From positions 1 to 40,050 of the forward strand of contig JBJTVH010000080.1 in assembly GCA_046081125.1 (NCBI GenBank): a stretch of DNA of 40,050 nucleotides, in the 5' to 3' direction. Position numbers and translations under genes: made by a program. Under the pieces are notes generated by a model. The model saw only the letters and a list, made by a program, of their open reading frames with translations, had not been told where the DNA came from and ran no database searches. Of this stretch, positions 22,979-30,822 are shown piece after piece. This DNA is from JBEIFW01 sp046081125 (GTDB lineage Bacteria; Actinomycetota; Acidimicrobiia; Acidimicrobiales; Ilumatobacteraceae). Position 1 is the stretch's first letter. Every line of letters begins with the position of its first letter.

Positions 22979-23682
22979 CGCCGGGCGAGCAGGATGGCGC
23001 GGGCCTCACCCAGGTCGCCGATCGCCGACGACGCCGTGGTCTCGTTCCCACCGTGGTCGGGGTGCACCTCCATGAGGCGCTGGCGGAACCGGGCCATCAC
23101 GTCCCGTTTCGACGGCGCGACCGTGCCGGGTGGGAAGCCGAGGATCTCGAGCGCCCAGGTGACCGGGTCGGCGAAGGCCATCACCGACGACGCCCGGGCC
23201 CCGCCGACCCCGGCGAGGTAGGCGATGAAGCTCGGCCCGACCGGTCCGGTCCAGGCCATCGCCCGCCGCATCGTCGTGAGCACGGAACGACGGGGCTCCG
23301 GGCCGAGTCGCTCCACGGCGTAGATGGCCCCGAGCAACTGCTGCAACGGGGTGCCGTTGCCTTCGAGCTCGAACGCGATCGACTCGCCCTGGCCGACGAG
23401 GCGATGGGTCGATCGGCCGAGACCGTGGCGGTCCACCTGGTAGCGGTGGCGCAGGCGGGGCTGCACGATCCGCTCGCCCCGGTCGAGCTGGTTGACGAGG
23501 CGGACCAGGTCGGGGACGAGGTCGTCGTCGAGCTGGGGCAGGAACCGGGCGACGACGGCCCCGATGAGCAGGCCACCGAACCCCGGCGGCGGCTCGACCG
23601 GCAGCAGGAGGTGCCCGAGAGCGATCCGGCGAGTCGGGGCCAGCGGGCGGGAGTGCCACACCTCCAACTCGGCCAAGAGCAC
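22975..23682 (-). CDS. Protein of unknown function with C-terminal J domain
   Basis: 235-aa protein. The last ~60 residues form a J domain with the diagnostic HPD (FRQRLMEVHPDHGG) that would stimulate an Hsp70 ATPase. The N-terminal ~165 residues (AELEVWHSRPLAPTRRIALG...) are not recognised; they contain no cysteines for a zinc finger and no membrane helix, so it is not a classical DnaJ. GTG 23682 is supported by TAGGGT six nt upstream. It is coupled to the downstream alpha/beta hydrolase. The N-terminal part may be a client-binding or enzymatic domain. Confidence 0.8.
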   Translation of the reverse strand: MLLAELEVWHSRPLAPTRRIALGHLLLPVEPPPGFGGLLIGAVVARFLPQLDDDLVPDLVRLVNQLDRGERIVQPRLRHRYQVDRHGLGRSTHRLVGQGESIAFELEGNGTPLQQLLGAIYAVERLGPEPRRSVLTTMRRAMAWTGPVGPSFIAYLAGVGGARASSVMAFADPVTWALEILGFPPGTVAPSKRDVMARFRQRLMEVHPDHGGNETTASSAIGDLGEARAILLARR

Positions 23683-23688
23683 CGGCCA

Positions 23689-23694
23689 ACCCTA
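23689..23694 (-). promoter_or_regulatory. Putative leaderless -10 hexamer (TAGGGT) for the J-domain gene
   Basis: TAGGGT ends 6 nt before GTG 23682. Confidence 0.42.
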
Positions 23695-23779
23695 TCGATC
23701 GGGGTGCCGGGCCGGTCCGGTCGGAGGCGCGCCGCGTGACGGTCGCCGCTATGGGCCGGTCGTGCGGTGGCGCCCGGAG

Positions 23780-24604
23780 CTATACGTACGGGCGGAGCCG
23801 GGCGCGCAACGCAGTCGCGAGATCGGCGACCCGCTCGCTGCGCTCGCCGTCGGACAGGTCATCGTCGACGAGCACGTCGGCGATGGCTTCGGCCTCGTCC
23901 AGGATCGCCGCCCACGTGCGGCGGTCGAGGCCGTAGGGCGCCCGTTCGGGATCGACCGCATCGAGGACCGCGGCGAGCCCGGACACGCCGTCGGGGTCGA
24001 GGCCGTCGGACTTGAGCCGGTCGGCGGCCAGGAACAGCTCGGAGAGGTGCTCGGCGGTGTCGCTGTCGTCGCCGTCCTCGGGCGGGAGCTCGTCGGGGTA
24101 CTCGACGGCGTCGAGGATCGGCTCGACGAGTTCCTCGTCGTCGGCGCGCACGACGAGCACGGCGTCCTCCCAGCGATGGGCGATGCCGGCGACGACGATG
24201 CGCTCGGTCGCGGCGGCCCGATCGGCGGCCGACCAGGTGGCGAGGTCGTACTCGGTCTGGTCGAGGTCGGGGTCGTCGGCGAGCAGGACCGGGATCGGCG
24301 AGATCGGGCCGTGTTCGGCCTCGATCGCTTCGAGCACGGCGTCGGCGGCCGCCTCGTGCTCGACGTGGACCACCAGTTCGGTGCCCACCCATCCGTGTGG
24401 GATCTCGGATTCGGCCATCGTTTCGGCGGCGAGCGCCTGGAGCTCCACGGGCCAGCTCTGGAGTTCGTAGACCACCTGGAGCTCTTCGGGGAGGCGCAAG
24501 GGATCGTTGGGATCGCCGGCGTTCACGAGAGCCACCCCACACGCCGGGCAGGTAGAGGTCCAGGACGGGTACTCGGTCCGGCAGGCCGGGCACAGCAGGA
24601 GCAT
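23780..24604 (-). CDS. Zinc-ribbon protein with duplicated small alpha/beta module
   Basis: 274-aa acidic protein. Residues 1-25 form a zinc ribbon (CPAC at 5-8 and CPAC at 19-22). Two copies of a ~50-residue module follow: one from YELQSWPVE to AVLEAIE, the other from YDLATWSAA to PILDAVE, each with a Y-x-L-x-x-W start, an I-x-H-x-W centre and LVV strand. The modules resemble DUF2007-type signal-transduction domains. The C-terminal ~90 residues are helical and very acidic. ATG 24604 is set by TACCGT eight nt upstream. No enzymatic motif is seen; a regulatory or binding role is a guess. Confidence 0.75.
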   Translation of the reverse strand: MLLLCPACRTEYPSWTSTCPACGVALVNAGDPNDPLRLPEELQVVYELQSWPVELQALAAETMAESEIPHGWVGTELVVHVEHEAAADAVLEAIEAEHGPISPIPVLLADDPDLDQTEYDLATWSAADRAAATERIVVAGIAHRWEDAVLVVRADDEELVEPILDAVEYPDELPPEDGDDSDTAEHLSELFLAADRLKSDGLDPDGVSGLAAVLDAVDPERAPYGLDRRTWAAILDEAEAIADVLVDDDLSDGERSERVADLATALRARLRPYV

Positions 24605-24612
24605 GGTCCGGG

Positions 24613-24618
24613 ACGGTA
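24613..24618 (-). promoter_or_regulatory. Putative leaderless -10 hexamer (TACCGT) for the zinc-ribbon gene
   Basis: TACCGT ends 8 nt before ATG 24604, in the 26-bp gap downstream of the acyltransferase fusion gene. Confidence 0.45.
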
Positions 24619-24630
24619 GCGGTGGTCGGG

Positions 24631-27156
24631 TCAGCGGGAGGTGGCGGCGTGCACGAGGGAGCGGATCGTGTCGATGAACCCCTCGGCCTGCGCATACCGC
24701 TGCGGGGTCTCCCAGAGACCGGTCGGGAGCTGGAGTACCGCGACGAGATCGTCGTCTTCGGAGTAGGCGAGCATGGTCGAGCCGCCGGCATGGCCGATGG
24801 CGCTCCAGCGCAGGGCGCCGTCCTCGCCGACCGAGCACGGGCAGAACCCCCAGACCGGACCCAGGAGGGTGCCGGCGTCGATCGCGCTGTAGTAGTCCGG
24901 CCAGAGCGGTTGGGGGACCACGGCGCGATCACGGAGGTGCACCGTCCCCCAGCGCAGGAGGTCGTCGACGTCGGTGACGATCCCGCTGGTGGCGAAGTTC
25001 GGCTCGTTCACCTCGGGTCCGAGGTGCACCGACGCCGTCATGCCGGCGGCGCGCAGCACCTCGCCGAGCAGGTCGTCGAACGGCCGGCCGGTCACCTGCT
25101 CGAGGAGGAAGCCGAGCACGAGGTAGCCGCTCGACGAGTACTCGTGGCGGGACCCCGGCGTGAACAGCAGCGGCTCGGTTGCGCTGAGGCGCACCGCGTC
25201 GAACGGCGTCACGACGGCGTCGTTGCGATACCCGGGGGCCTCGCGGAAATTGACCAGGCCGCTCGAGTGATCGAGCAGCTGACGAACGGTCAGGTCGCTG
25301 CCGTACGGGAAGTCGGGCAACGCCCGGAGCGCGGGCAAGGGTGCATCGAGCGCAAGGCGACCGGCAGCGACTTCGCGCATGACCAGGGCGCTGGTGAAGG
25401 TCTTGGTGATCGAGTTGATGCCGAACGTCGAGGTGGGTGACCACGGGCGACCGTCGAGGTCGGTGCCGACGGCGTCGATCCACACGAACTGGCCGGGGCG
25501 CAGCAGGCCGAACGACGCGCCGGGCAACTCGAGTGAACCGGTCCAGGTCGCAAGGGCCTTACGCAGCGAGGCCCCAAGTGCGGCATCCACCGGTGGGGCC
25601 AGCTCGGCGTCGGCGGCGAGTGTCGGTAGCGGCGCAGCGACGGGAGCCGCGCCAGCCGAAGGAGCAGCCGGCGGCGTCCTCGCCGTCGAGGCCGGGACCG
25701 CGGTGGGCGTCGAGGACACAGCGGCGGCGGTCACGACCGCCGGCGCACGGCTGGTGACCGTCCGAGCGACGGTGCTGGCCGACGAGGTGAAGCTCGGGGT
25801 GGGCGGCTGCTGAGAAGGCGCCGGGGGCTTGCGTCGGGCCGGGGTGGTCGCCACGACCGGACCGGTTCCACCGTCGGGGGCGGTGTTCCCGACGCTCGCC
25901 ACCGTCGTGGCAGGTGTCTCCCCCACGAAGGTGCGGAGCCGTTCGGGCACGTCGAGCGCACAGCCGGCGACGACGACTGCGGCGATTCCGGCGACACCGA
26001 CCACGACGGGCGCTCGACGGGCGCGAACGGTCGCCATCGGCGCGACGGGCCAGAGCCGTGGTGCCCGCCGGCCCGCCACGTCCTCGATCCAACCGAACAG
26101 TAGGACCGCCGTCGTGGTCATGGCAGCGACCAGCCCCAGCAGGAGCAGATCGAACAGGGCTTCCGACAGCTTCGGGTCGGTGACCCGCCACAGCAGCTGG
26201 TACGCCGTGATGATCGTGGCCGAGTGCCACAGGTAGATCGTCAGCGACCGCTGGTTGACGACGGTGACGATCCGGCCCAACCGTGGTCGTGATGCCAGCC
26301 CGGCCAGCCACCCCCGCGCCACGAACGCGAGACACAACCACGCACCGCCGACGAACAGGTGGGCCGGGTGCGAGTTGTTCACGACGTAGCCCGGCACCGG
26401 CTGGCTCAGCACCCACAAGGCCGCACTCCCGCCGCAGAGCGCAGCCAGGTGGCACCACAGGCGCCGGCTCAGCCCGCCGAGGACGCCGTCGCGGTGGGCG
26501 ACGCCGAGCATCGCGAACCCGCCGTAGAGGGCGAAGTCGCCGAGCAGCCACGGCAGGCGCTCCGCATCTGCGGGTAGCCACGACGGGTCGCGCCCGACGA
26601 CGTCGAGAACGACCACGGCGAGGATCGGCACCACGATCGACGCCGCCCGGTACCGACGAGCGAACGCGACGAGCACGGGTGCGGCGAGCAGCACCCACAC
26701 CATGCAGCGGAGGTACCACAGCGGATCGTTGAGCCAGCCGGCTTGCCACGGCGAACCGGCCGGGTCGGCGAGTGGGAACAGCCACCAGATCATCCGAGTC
26801 CACGGCACGGCCGTGTCGGGACCGGTCAGGAACACGTCGGCGGCGACCATCACCCCGACGGCGAACACCCCGAAGGCCCAGAACGGCAGCAGTAGCCGGC
26901 GCATCCGATCGCGCAGGGTTGCGGTGGCGCCCTTGCGGTCGATCGACTGGGCCAGGAGGCTCCCGGTGACGAAGAACATCGCCGGCACGGCCGACACCAC
27001 GTAGGTGATGGCCGCGTAGCCGAACGCGTGCCACAGCACCACCCGAAGGATCGAGATCGCCCGCACCGTGTCGAGGAAGCCGTCCCGGCCGGTGCTCGCC
27101 CGCGGACGGACGGCGGTGCGGTCCGCGCCGGTCCCGGGGGTCGTCAACACCGCCAT
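24631..27156 (-). CDS. Acyltransferase-3 / serine hydrolase (class C beta-lactamase fold) fusion
   Basis: 841-aa two-enzyme fusion. Residues ~25-380 are an acyltransferase-3 (OafA-like) membrane domain with about ten helices, an early LWHAFGY with the conserved histidine and FFVTGSLL. A final helix and a ~110-residue Ala/Thr/Pro linker lead to an extracytoplasmic serine hydrolase (~525-841): SITK (Ser582, Lys585), the Tyr of YSS at 673 and HAGG at 789, the set found in DD-peptidases, esterases and class C beta-lactamases. A plausible role is adding acyl groups to a surface glycan and hydrolysing an ester or peptide outside. ATG 27156 is 4 nt after the S9 peptidase stop; ATG 27171 is an alternative. 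Confidence 0.85.
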   Translation of the reverse strand: MAVLTTPGTGADRTAVRPRASTGRDGFLDTVRAISILRVVLWHAFGYAAITYVVSAVPAMFFVTGSLLAQSIDRKGATATLRDRMRRLLLPFWAFGVFAVGVMVAADVFLTGPDTAVPWTRMIWWLFPLADPAGSPWQAGWLNDPLWYLRCMVWVLLAAPVLVAFARRYRAASIVVPILAVVVLDVVGRDPSWLPADAERLPWLLGDFALYGGFAMLGVAHRDGVLGGLSRRLWCHLAALCGGSAALWVLSQPVPGYVVNNSHPAHLFVGGAWLCLAFVARGWLAGLASRPRLGRIVTVVNQRSLTIYLWHSATIITAYQLLWRVTDPKLSEALFDLLLLGLVAAMTTTAVLLFGWIEDVAGRRAPRLWPVAPMATVRARRAPVVVGVAGIAAVVVAGCALDVPERLRTFVGETPATTVASVGNTAPDGGTGPVVATTPARRKPPAPSQQPPTPSFTSSASTVARTVTSRAPAVVTAAAVSSTPTAVPASTARTPPAAPSAGAAPVAAPLPTLAADAELAPPVDAALGASLRKALATWTGSLELPGASFGLLRPGQFVWIDAVGTDLDGRPWSPTSTFGINSITKTFTSALVMREVAAGRLALDAPLPALRALPDFPYGSDLTVRQLLDHSSGLVNFREAPGYRNDAVVTPFDAVRLSATEPLLFTPGSRHEYSSSGYLVLGFLLEQVTGRPFDDLLGEVLRAAGMTASVHLGPEVNEPNFATSGIVTDVDDLLRWGTVHLRDRAVVPQPLWPDYYSAIDAGTLLGPVWGFCPCSVGEDGALRWSAIGHAGGSTMLAYSEDDDLVAVLQLPTGLWETPQRYAQAEGFIDTIRSLVHAATSR

Positions 27157-27160
27157 AGCA

Positions 27161-29062
27161 TCACAGTGCATCGGCAACCTGTGAGCTACCCGTGAGCAAC
27201 CCGGGATTTATCTTGGCGGCGCTGCGTCTTTTGTCACTCTCGACATCGTCTTGGAACGAGCAAGTGACCGTGGTCTCGGACGATTGCCTTACGAACGGGG
27301 TCAGGAAGCTCTCCGTACGTTCCAGTTCGTCCGCGGTGAGCGCCGGGCGTGACCACCCGTGCCCCTCGCCGTCGTAGGCGACGAGCGTCGCCTGGCCGCC
27401 GGCAGCGGACACGGCGGCGACCAGAGCCTCGGATTGGGCGAAGGGCACCACGTCGTCGGCCGTGCCGTGGAACACGAGCAGCGGCAGGGCGAGCGCGCCG
27501 GCGCCGCTGAGCGGTGAGCGGGTGCGGTGCCGACCGTCGGCGGGCCCGACGAGCCGGTCGATCGAGTGGGCTTCGAACCGGTGGGTGCCGGCGGCGAGCG
27601 TCGTGAGGTCGACCACCGGGTAGGCCACGACGGCCGCGGCCAGCAGCCCGGGATGGCGCACGGCCACGTTCAACACGGTGAACCCGCCGGCCGAGCCGCC
27701 CATCCCGACGATCGCGTCGGGCCGGCCCCAACCGCGGGCCACGGCGGCCCGCACGCCGGCGGCGACGTCGTCGGCGTCGTCGATCCCCCACCGACCGTCG
27801 AGTGCCTGTTGGAACCGGCGTCCCCACCCGGTCGAGCCGCGATGGTCTGCCAGCAGCACCGACCATCCCCGTGCGACCCAGAACGCGACCCGGGCGTTCC
27901 ACTCGACGGGCCACTGGCCGGTCGGCCCACCGTGGACCCAGACGAGCAGGCGTCCGTCCCCGCCCCCGGCCGGCCGGTAGAGGCGGCCCGGGATCGTCGT
28001 GCCGTCTTCGGCGGGCCACTCGACGAGCTCGGGTTCGACGAGCCCGGCGGCGTCGACGCCGGCGACCGGTCCGCGGGCGAGGACCCGGCGGTTGCCGCCG
28101 TCGTACGCCACGAGCTGCGTCGGGGTCCGGGCGCCGGAGCGCACGGCCACCAGGGTGTCGCCCCGCCAGTCGAGGCCGCCGTGCCAGCCCCGCCCGAGTT
28201 CGGTCACGGCCCCGGTCGCGAGGCTCGCGACACAGAGTCGGCCGTGCCCATCCTCGTTGCGGCAGAACGCGATCGCGGTTCCATCGGGCGACCAGCACCA
28301 CGACCGCTGACCCGGGCCCCATGCGGCGGTGCCGTGCTCGTGGCGCTCGTCGACCACCGCGCCGGTCCCGCCGGTTGCGGGATCGAGGGTGTGCACGACC
28401 AGCCAGCCGGAGCGATCGTCGAGCCAGCCGAGCCGGCCGTCGGCGGCGAACCGGGGTTGCTGGGTGGCGACCTCGGGCCCGCCGTGCCGGGCCGTGATCC
28501 GCCCGGTCGCCGCGTCGGCGACGACGATCTCGGAGCGGTCCCACGGCATGGCCGGGGTGGACCACTCGTGCCAGGCCAACGTGCGCCCGTCGGGCGACCA
28601 GGCCGGGTCGAAGGCGAACTCCCCGTGGGGGAGCAATATCCCCGGGGTTGCCGGGTCGTCGTCGATCGAGCGCAGCTCCACGTGGTGCTGGTCGACGACG
28701 TAGGCGATCCGGCCGGTCGCCGACACCGCCGGTGCCGACGCCGGTGCCCCGGCGGGTTGGGCGGTGAGGCGGCGGGCCGGTGAGCCGTCGACCGGCTGGA
28801 GCCACAGGTCGCCGCCGGCGACGAGCACGAGGGCTGAGCCGTCGGGGAGCCACGCCCATTGTCCGCCCCCGAACGGCCGACCGGACCGGGGTGCCGGTTC
28901 GCTCGTGAGCAGCGTCTCGGGGCCGCCGTCGATTCCGAACCGTACGAGCGCGGCGCGACCGTGCCAGCCCACGACGGCCACCACCGCCGTGCCGTCGGGG
29001 GTGAGGCGCGGTTCGGACAGTTCTCGGCCGGCGGCGAGCATCGCAGGCGTGATGGCCGGCAT
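27161..29062 (-). CDS. S9 family (prolyl oligopeptidase-type) serine peptidase
   Basis: 633-aa cytosolic-type enzyme without signal peptide. Residues 1-~370 are WD/PD40-like beta-propeller repeats (FDPAWSPDGRTLAWHEW, WCWSPDGTAIAF); the C-terminal catalytic domain has GGPTGQW (oxyanion loop), GMGGSAGGF (nucleophile Ser), HGTADDVVPF (Asp) and GEGHGW (His). It is an acylaminoacyl- or dipeptidyl-peptidase-type hydrolase. The start ATG 29062 is 2 nt after the upstream stop. The domain should end near ESFLTPFV; the last ~42 residues are encoded by visibly more A+T-rich DNA with rare codons (AGG, AAA, AGA, ATA, AAT), so the natural stop may have been lost. Confidence 0.9.
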   Translation of the reverse strand: MPAITPAMLAAGRELSEPRLTPDGTAVVAVVGWHGRAALVRFGIDGGPETLLTSEPAPRSGRPFGGGQWAWLPDGSALVLVAGGDLWLQPVDGSPARRLTAQPAGAPASAPAVSATGRIAYVVDQHHVELRSIDDDPATPGILLPHGEFAFDPAWSPDGRTLAWHEWSTPAMPWDRSEIVVADAATGRITARHGGPEVATQQPRFAADGRLGWLDDRSGWLVVHTLDPATGGTGAVVDERHEHGTAAWGPGQRSWCWSPDGTAIAFCRNEDGHGRLCVASLATGAVTELGRGWHGGLDWRGDTLVAVRSGARTPTQLVAYDGGNRRVLARGPVAGVDAAGLVEPELVEWPAEDGTTIPGRLYRPAGGGDGRLLVWVHGGPTGQWPVEWNARVAFWVARGWSVLLADHRGSTGWGRRFQQALDGRWGIDDADDVAAGVRAAVARGWGRPDAIVGMGGSAGGFTVLNVAVRHPGLLAAAVVAYPVVDLTTLAAGTHRFEAHSIDRLVGPADGRHRTRSPLSGAGALALPLLVFHGTADDVVPFAQSEALVAAVSAAGGQATLVAYDGEGHGWSRPALTADELERTESFLTPFVRQSSETTVTCSFQDDVESDKRRSAAKINPGLLTGSSQVADAL

Positions 29063-29064
29063 GG

Positions 29065-30096
29065 TCAATGCGCGAACAGCTCGGCGGCGGGGCTCGTCCC
29101 GGTGACGAGATCGACGGCGAGGATCACCGCCGCAGCGGTGTACGCCGTGCTCTCGGCCTCCGGGAAGGCGACCTCGTGCGGGTAGACGATGCCCGTGAGG
29201 TAGGCACCGTCGTCGCAGCGGTGCAACCGGGTGGTGCGCAGCAGTTCGATCGCGGTCGTGTGGTCGCCCACCGCGGCATGGGCGATCGCGCACTCGGCGG
29301 TCTCTGCGGCAGTCACCCAGGGTTCGTCGCTGACGCAACGAACGCCTCGACCGTCGATCACGAAGGTGTCCCAGTGCTGGCGAAGCCGGGCGCGTGCGTC
29401 GTCGCCGGTGAGGACCCCGCCGATCACCGGGTAGTACCAGTCCATGGCCCAACGGTCCTTCGGAGCGAAGGCGTGCGGCATCGTCGTGAGCACCTGCGTG
29501 AGCCGGTCGGCGGCAGCGGCCCACCGTGGCCGGTCCTCGCCGAGCAGTTCGGCGAGCGCGAGCCCGCTGCGCAGCGAGTGCGCGATCGACGACGACCCGG
29601 TGAGCAGCGCGTAGTCCCAGGGGGCGTGGTCGGTGTGGCGGGCCCAGACGATCTCGCCGCGAGCGGTCTGCATCGACGTGACGAACCCGAGGGCGCGCTC
29701 GACGACGGGCCAGAGTTCCTCGACGAAGCCCTTGTCCTCGGTGACGAGCCAGTGCTGCCATACCCCGGTGGCCACGTAGGCCGTGACGTTGGTGTCGAGC
29801 TTCGGGTCCTCGACCTCGAGCCGGCCGTCGATCTCGACGTAGTAGTTGTGCCAGGCGCCGTCGTCCCGCTGGGTCGCAGCGAGCCAGTCGTAGGCCCGTT
29901 CGGCCTCGGCGTACCGGCCCGCAACCGTGAGCGCCATGGCGGTCTCGACGTGGTTCCACGGGTCGCAGTGGCCGCCCGGGTACCACGGGATCATCCCGCT
30001 CGGGCGTTGCAGCGCGGCGATCGAGTCGGCCGTGGCCGCCAGCTCGGACGCGCTGAGCACCCCGTCGAGGTGCGGCAGGTCGCCGGCCTCGGTCAC
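29065..30096 (-). CDS. Alpha/alpha-barrel protein, prenyltransferase/squalene cyclase-like
   Basis: 343-aa helical repeat protein. Segments such as AYDWLAATQRDDGAWHNYY, ATGVWQHWLVTEDKGFVEELWPVVERALGFV and WDYALLTGSSSIAHSL give the QxxDGxW-like repeats and helical hairpins of (alpha/alpha)6 barrels, shared by terpene cyclase-like proteins and by GH15/trehalase-type glycosidases. Acidic pairs (DWYYPVIGG, CDDGAYLTG) could be catalytic. I favour the annotation prenyltransferase-like but cannot choose between terpene and glycan chemistry. The GTG start overlaps the methyltransferase stop by 4 bp. Its partners, a methyltransferase and a GT4 enzyme, argue for glycan or glycolipid modification. Confidence 0.72.
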   Translation of the reverse strand: MTEAGDLPHLDGVLSASELAATADSIAALQRPSGMIPWYPGGHCDPWNHVETAMALTVAGRYAEAERAYDWLAATQRDDGAWHNYYVEIDGRLEVEDPKLDTNVTAYVATGVWQHWLVTEDKGFVEELWPVVERALGFVTSMQTARGEIVWARHTDHAPWDYALLTGSSSIAHSLRSGLALAELLGEDRPRWAAAADRLTQVLTTMPHAFAPKDRWAMDWYYPVIGGVLTGDDARARLRQHWDTFVIDGRGVRCVSDEPWVTAAETAECAIAHAAVGDHTTAIELLRTTRLHRCDDGAYLTGIVYPHEVAFPEAESTAYTAAAVILAVDLVTGTSPAAELFAH

Positions 30097-30812
30097 GCCG
30101 GCTTCCTCGCGTAGACGACGAGGCTCTTGCCCAGCAACGGGTTCAGCAGGCGATCGGCGACCCGGGTGGCCGCCGGAGCGGCCACGATGTCCCACTCGAG
30201 GAACTTCCGGTAGGCGGCGACCGCGGGGTGGTCGTCGCGAGCGGGACCCACTGCGCAGCGCAGCCACCAGTAGGGGGAGTGCAGGGCGTGCGCGCGATGC
30301 GCGTCCTCGGGGCGCAGCCCGGCGGCGCGCAGGCGGGCGTCGAGCTCGATGCGGGAGTAGATCCGGACGTGGCCGCCCGGCACGGCGGGCGCGTGGTAGT
30401 CGTCGGAGAGCCGCCAGCACAGCTTCTCCGGCCCTTCGGCGGGGACAGTGACGGCGAGGACGCCGCCGGGACGCAGCACGCGGGCGAGTTCGGCGAACGC
30501 GGCGGCGTCGTCGACGATGTGCTCGAACACCTCCGAAGCGATCACCCGGTCGAACGAGGCCTCGGCGAACGGCAGCCGGGTGGCGTCGGCCCGCACGCCG
30601 CCCTGGTAGGCAGCCGCCGTGAGCTCGCCGGCCGCCTCCATGGCACCGAACGTGCCCGTCACCGACACGAGCTCCGCGAGGGCGTAGTCGACGGCGACGA
30701 CGTGCCCGCCTTGGCGGCCGGCTTCGAAGCCGTGCCGACCGAAGCCGCAACCGAGATCGAGCACGCGGTCGCCGGGCTGCAGCCCGAGACGGTCGTAACG
30801 GACGGTCAGCAC
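30093..30812 (-). CDS. Class I SAM-dependent methyltransferase
   Basis: 239-aa Rossmann methyltransferase of the Methyltransf_11 type. Motif I is VLDLGCGFGRHG, the acidic residue after strand 2 is VVAVDYA, DATRLPFAEASFDRVIASEVFEHI gives motifs II/III, and LRPGGVLAVTVP motif IV. The C-terminal extension with SPYWWLRCAVG is shared by methyltransferases acting on lipids or glycans. GTG 30812 is chosen because GAGGA lies 7 nt upstream and the open frame before it has no similarity. It is 10 bp after the GT4 stop and overlaps the next gene by GTGA. Confidence 0.9.
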   Translation of the reverse strand: MLTVRYDRLGLQPGDRVLDLGCGFGRHGFEAGRQGGHVVAVDYALAELVSVTGTFGAMEAAGELTAAAYQGGVRADATRLPFAEASFDRVIASEVFEHIVDDAAAFAELARVLRPGGVLAVTVPAEGPEKLCWRLSDDYHAPAVPGGHVRIYSRIELDARLRAAGLRPEDAHRAHALHSPYWWLRCAVGPARDDHPAVAAYRKFLEWDIVAAPAATRVADRLLNPLLGKSLVVYARKPA

Positions 30813-30822
30813 GCCGCCGTCC

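Noticed and set aside
24631..27156. Beta-lactam resistance gene
   Set aside because: The serine hydrolase part has SxxK, YSS and HAGG, which also fit esterases and DD-peptidases; fused to an acyltransferase, resistance is not the likely role.
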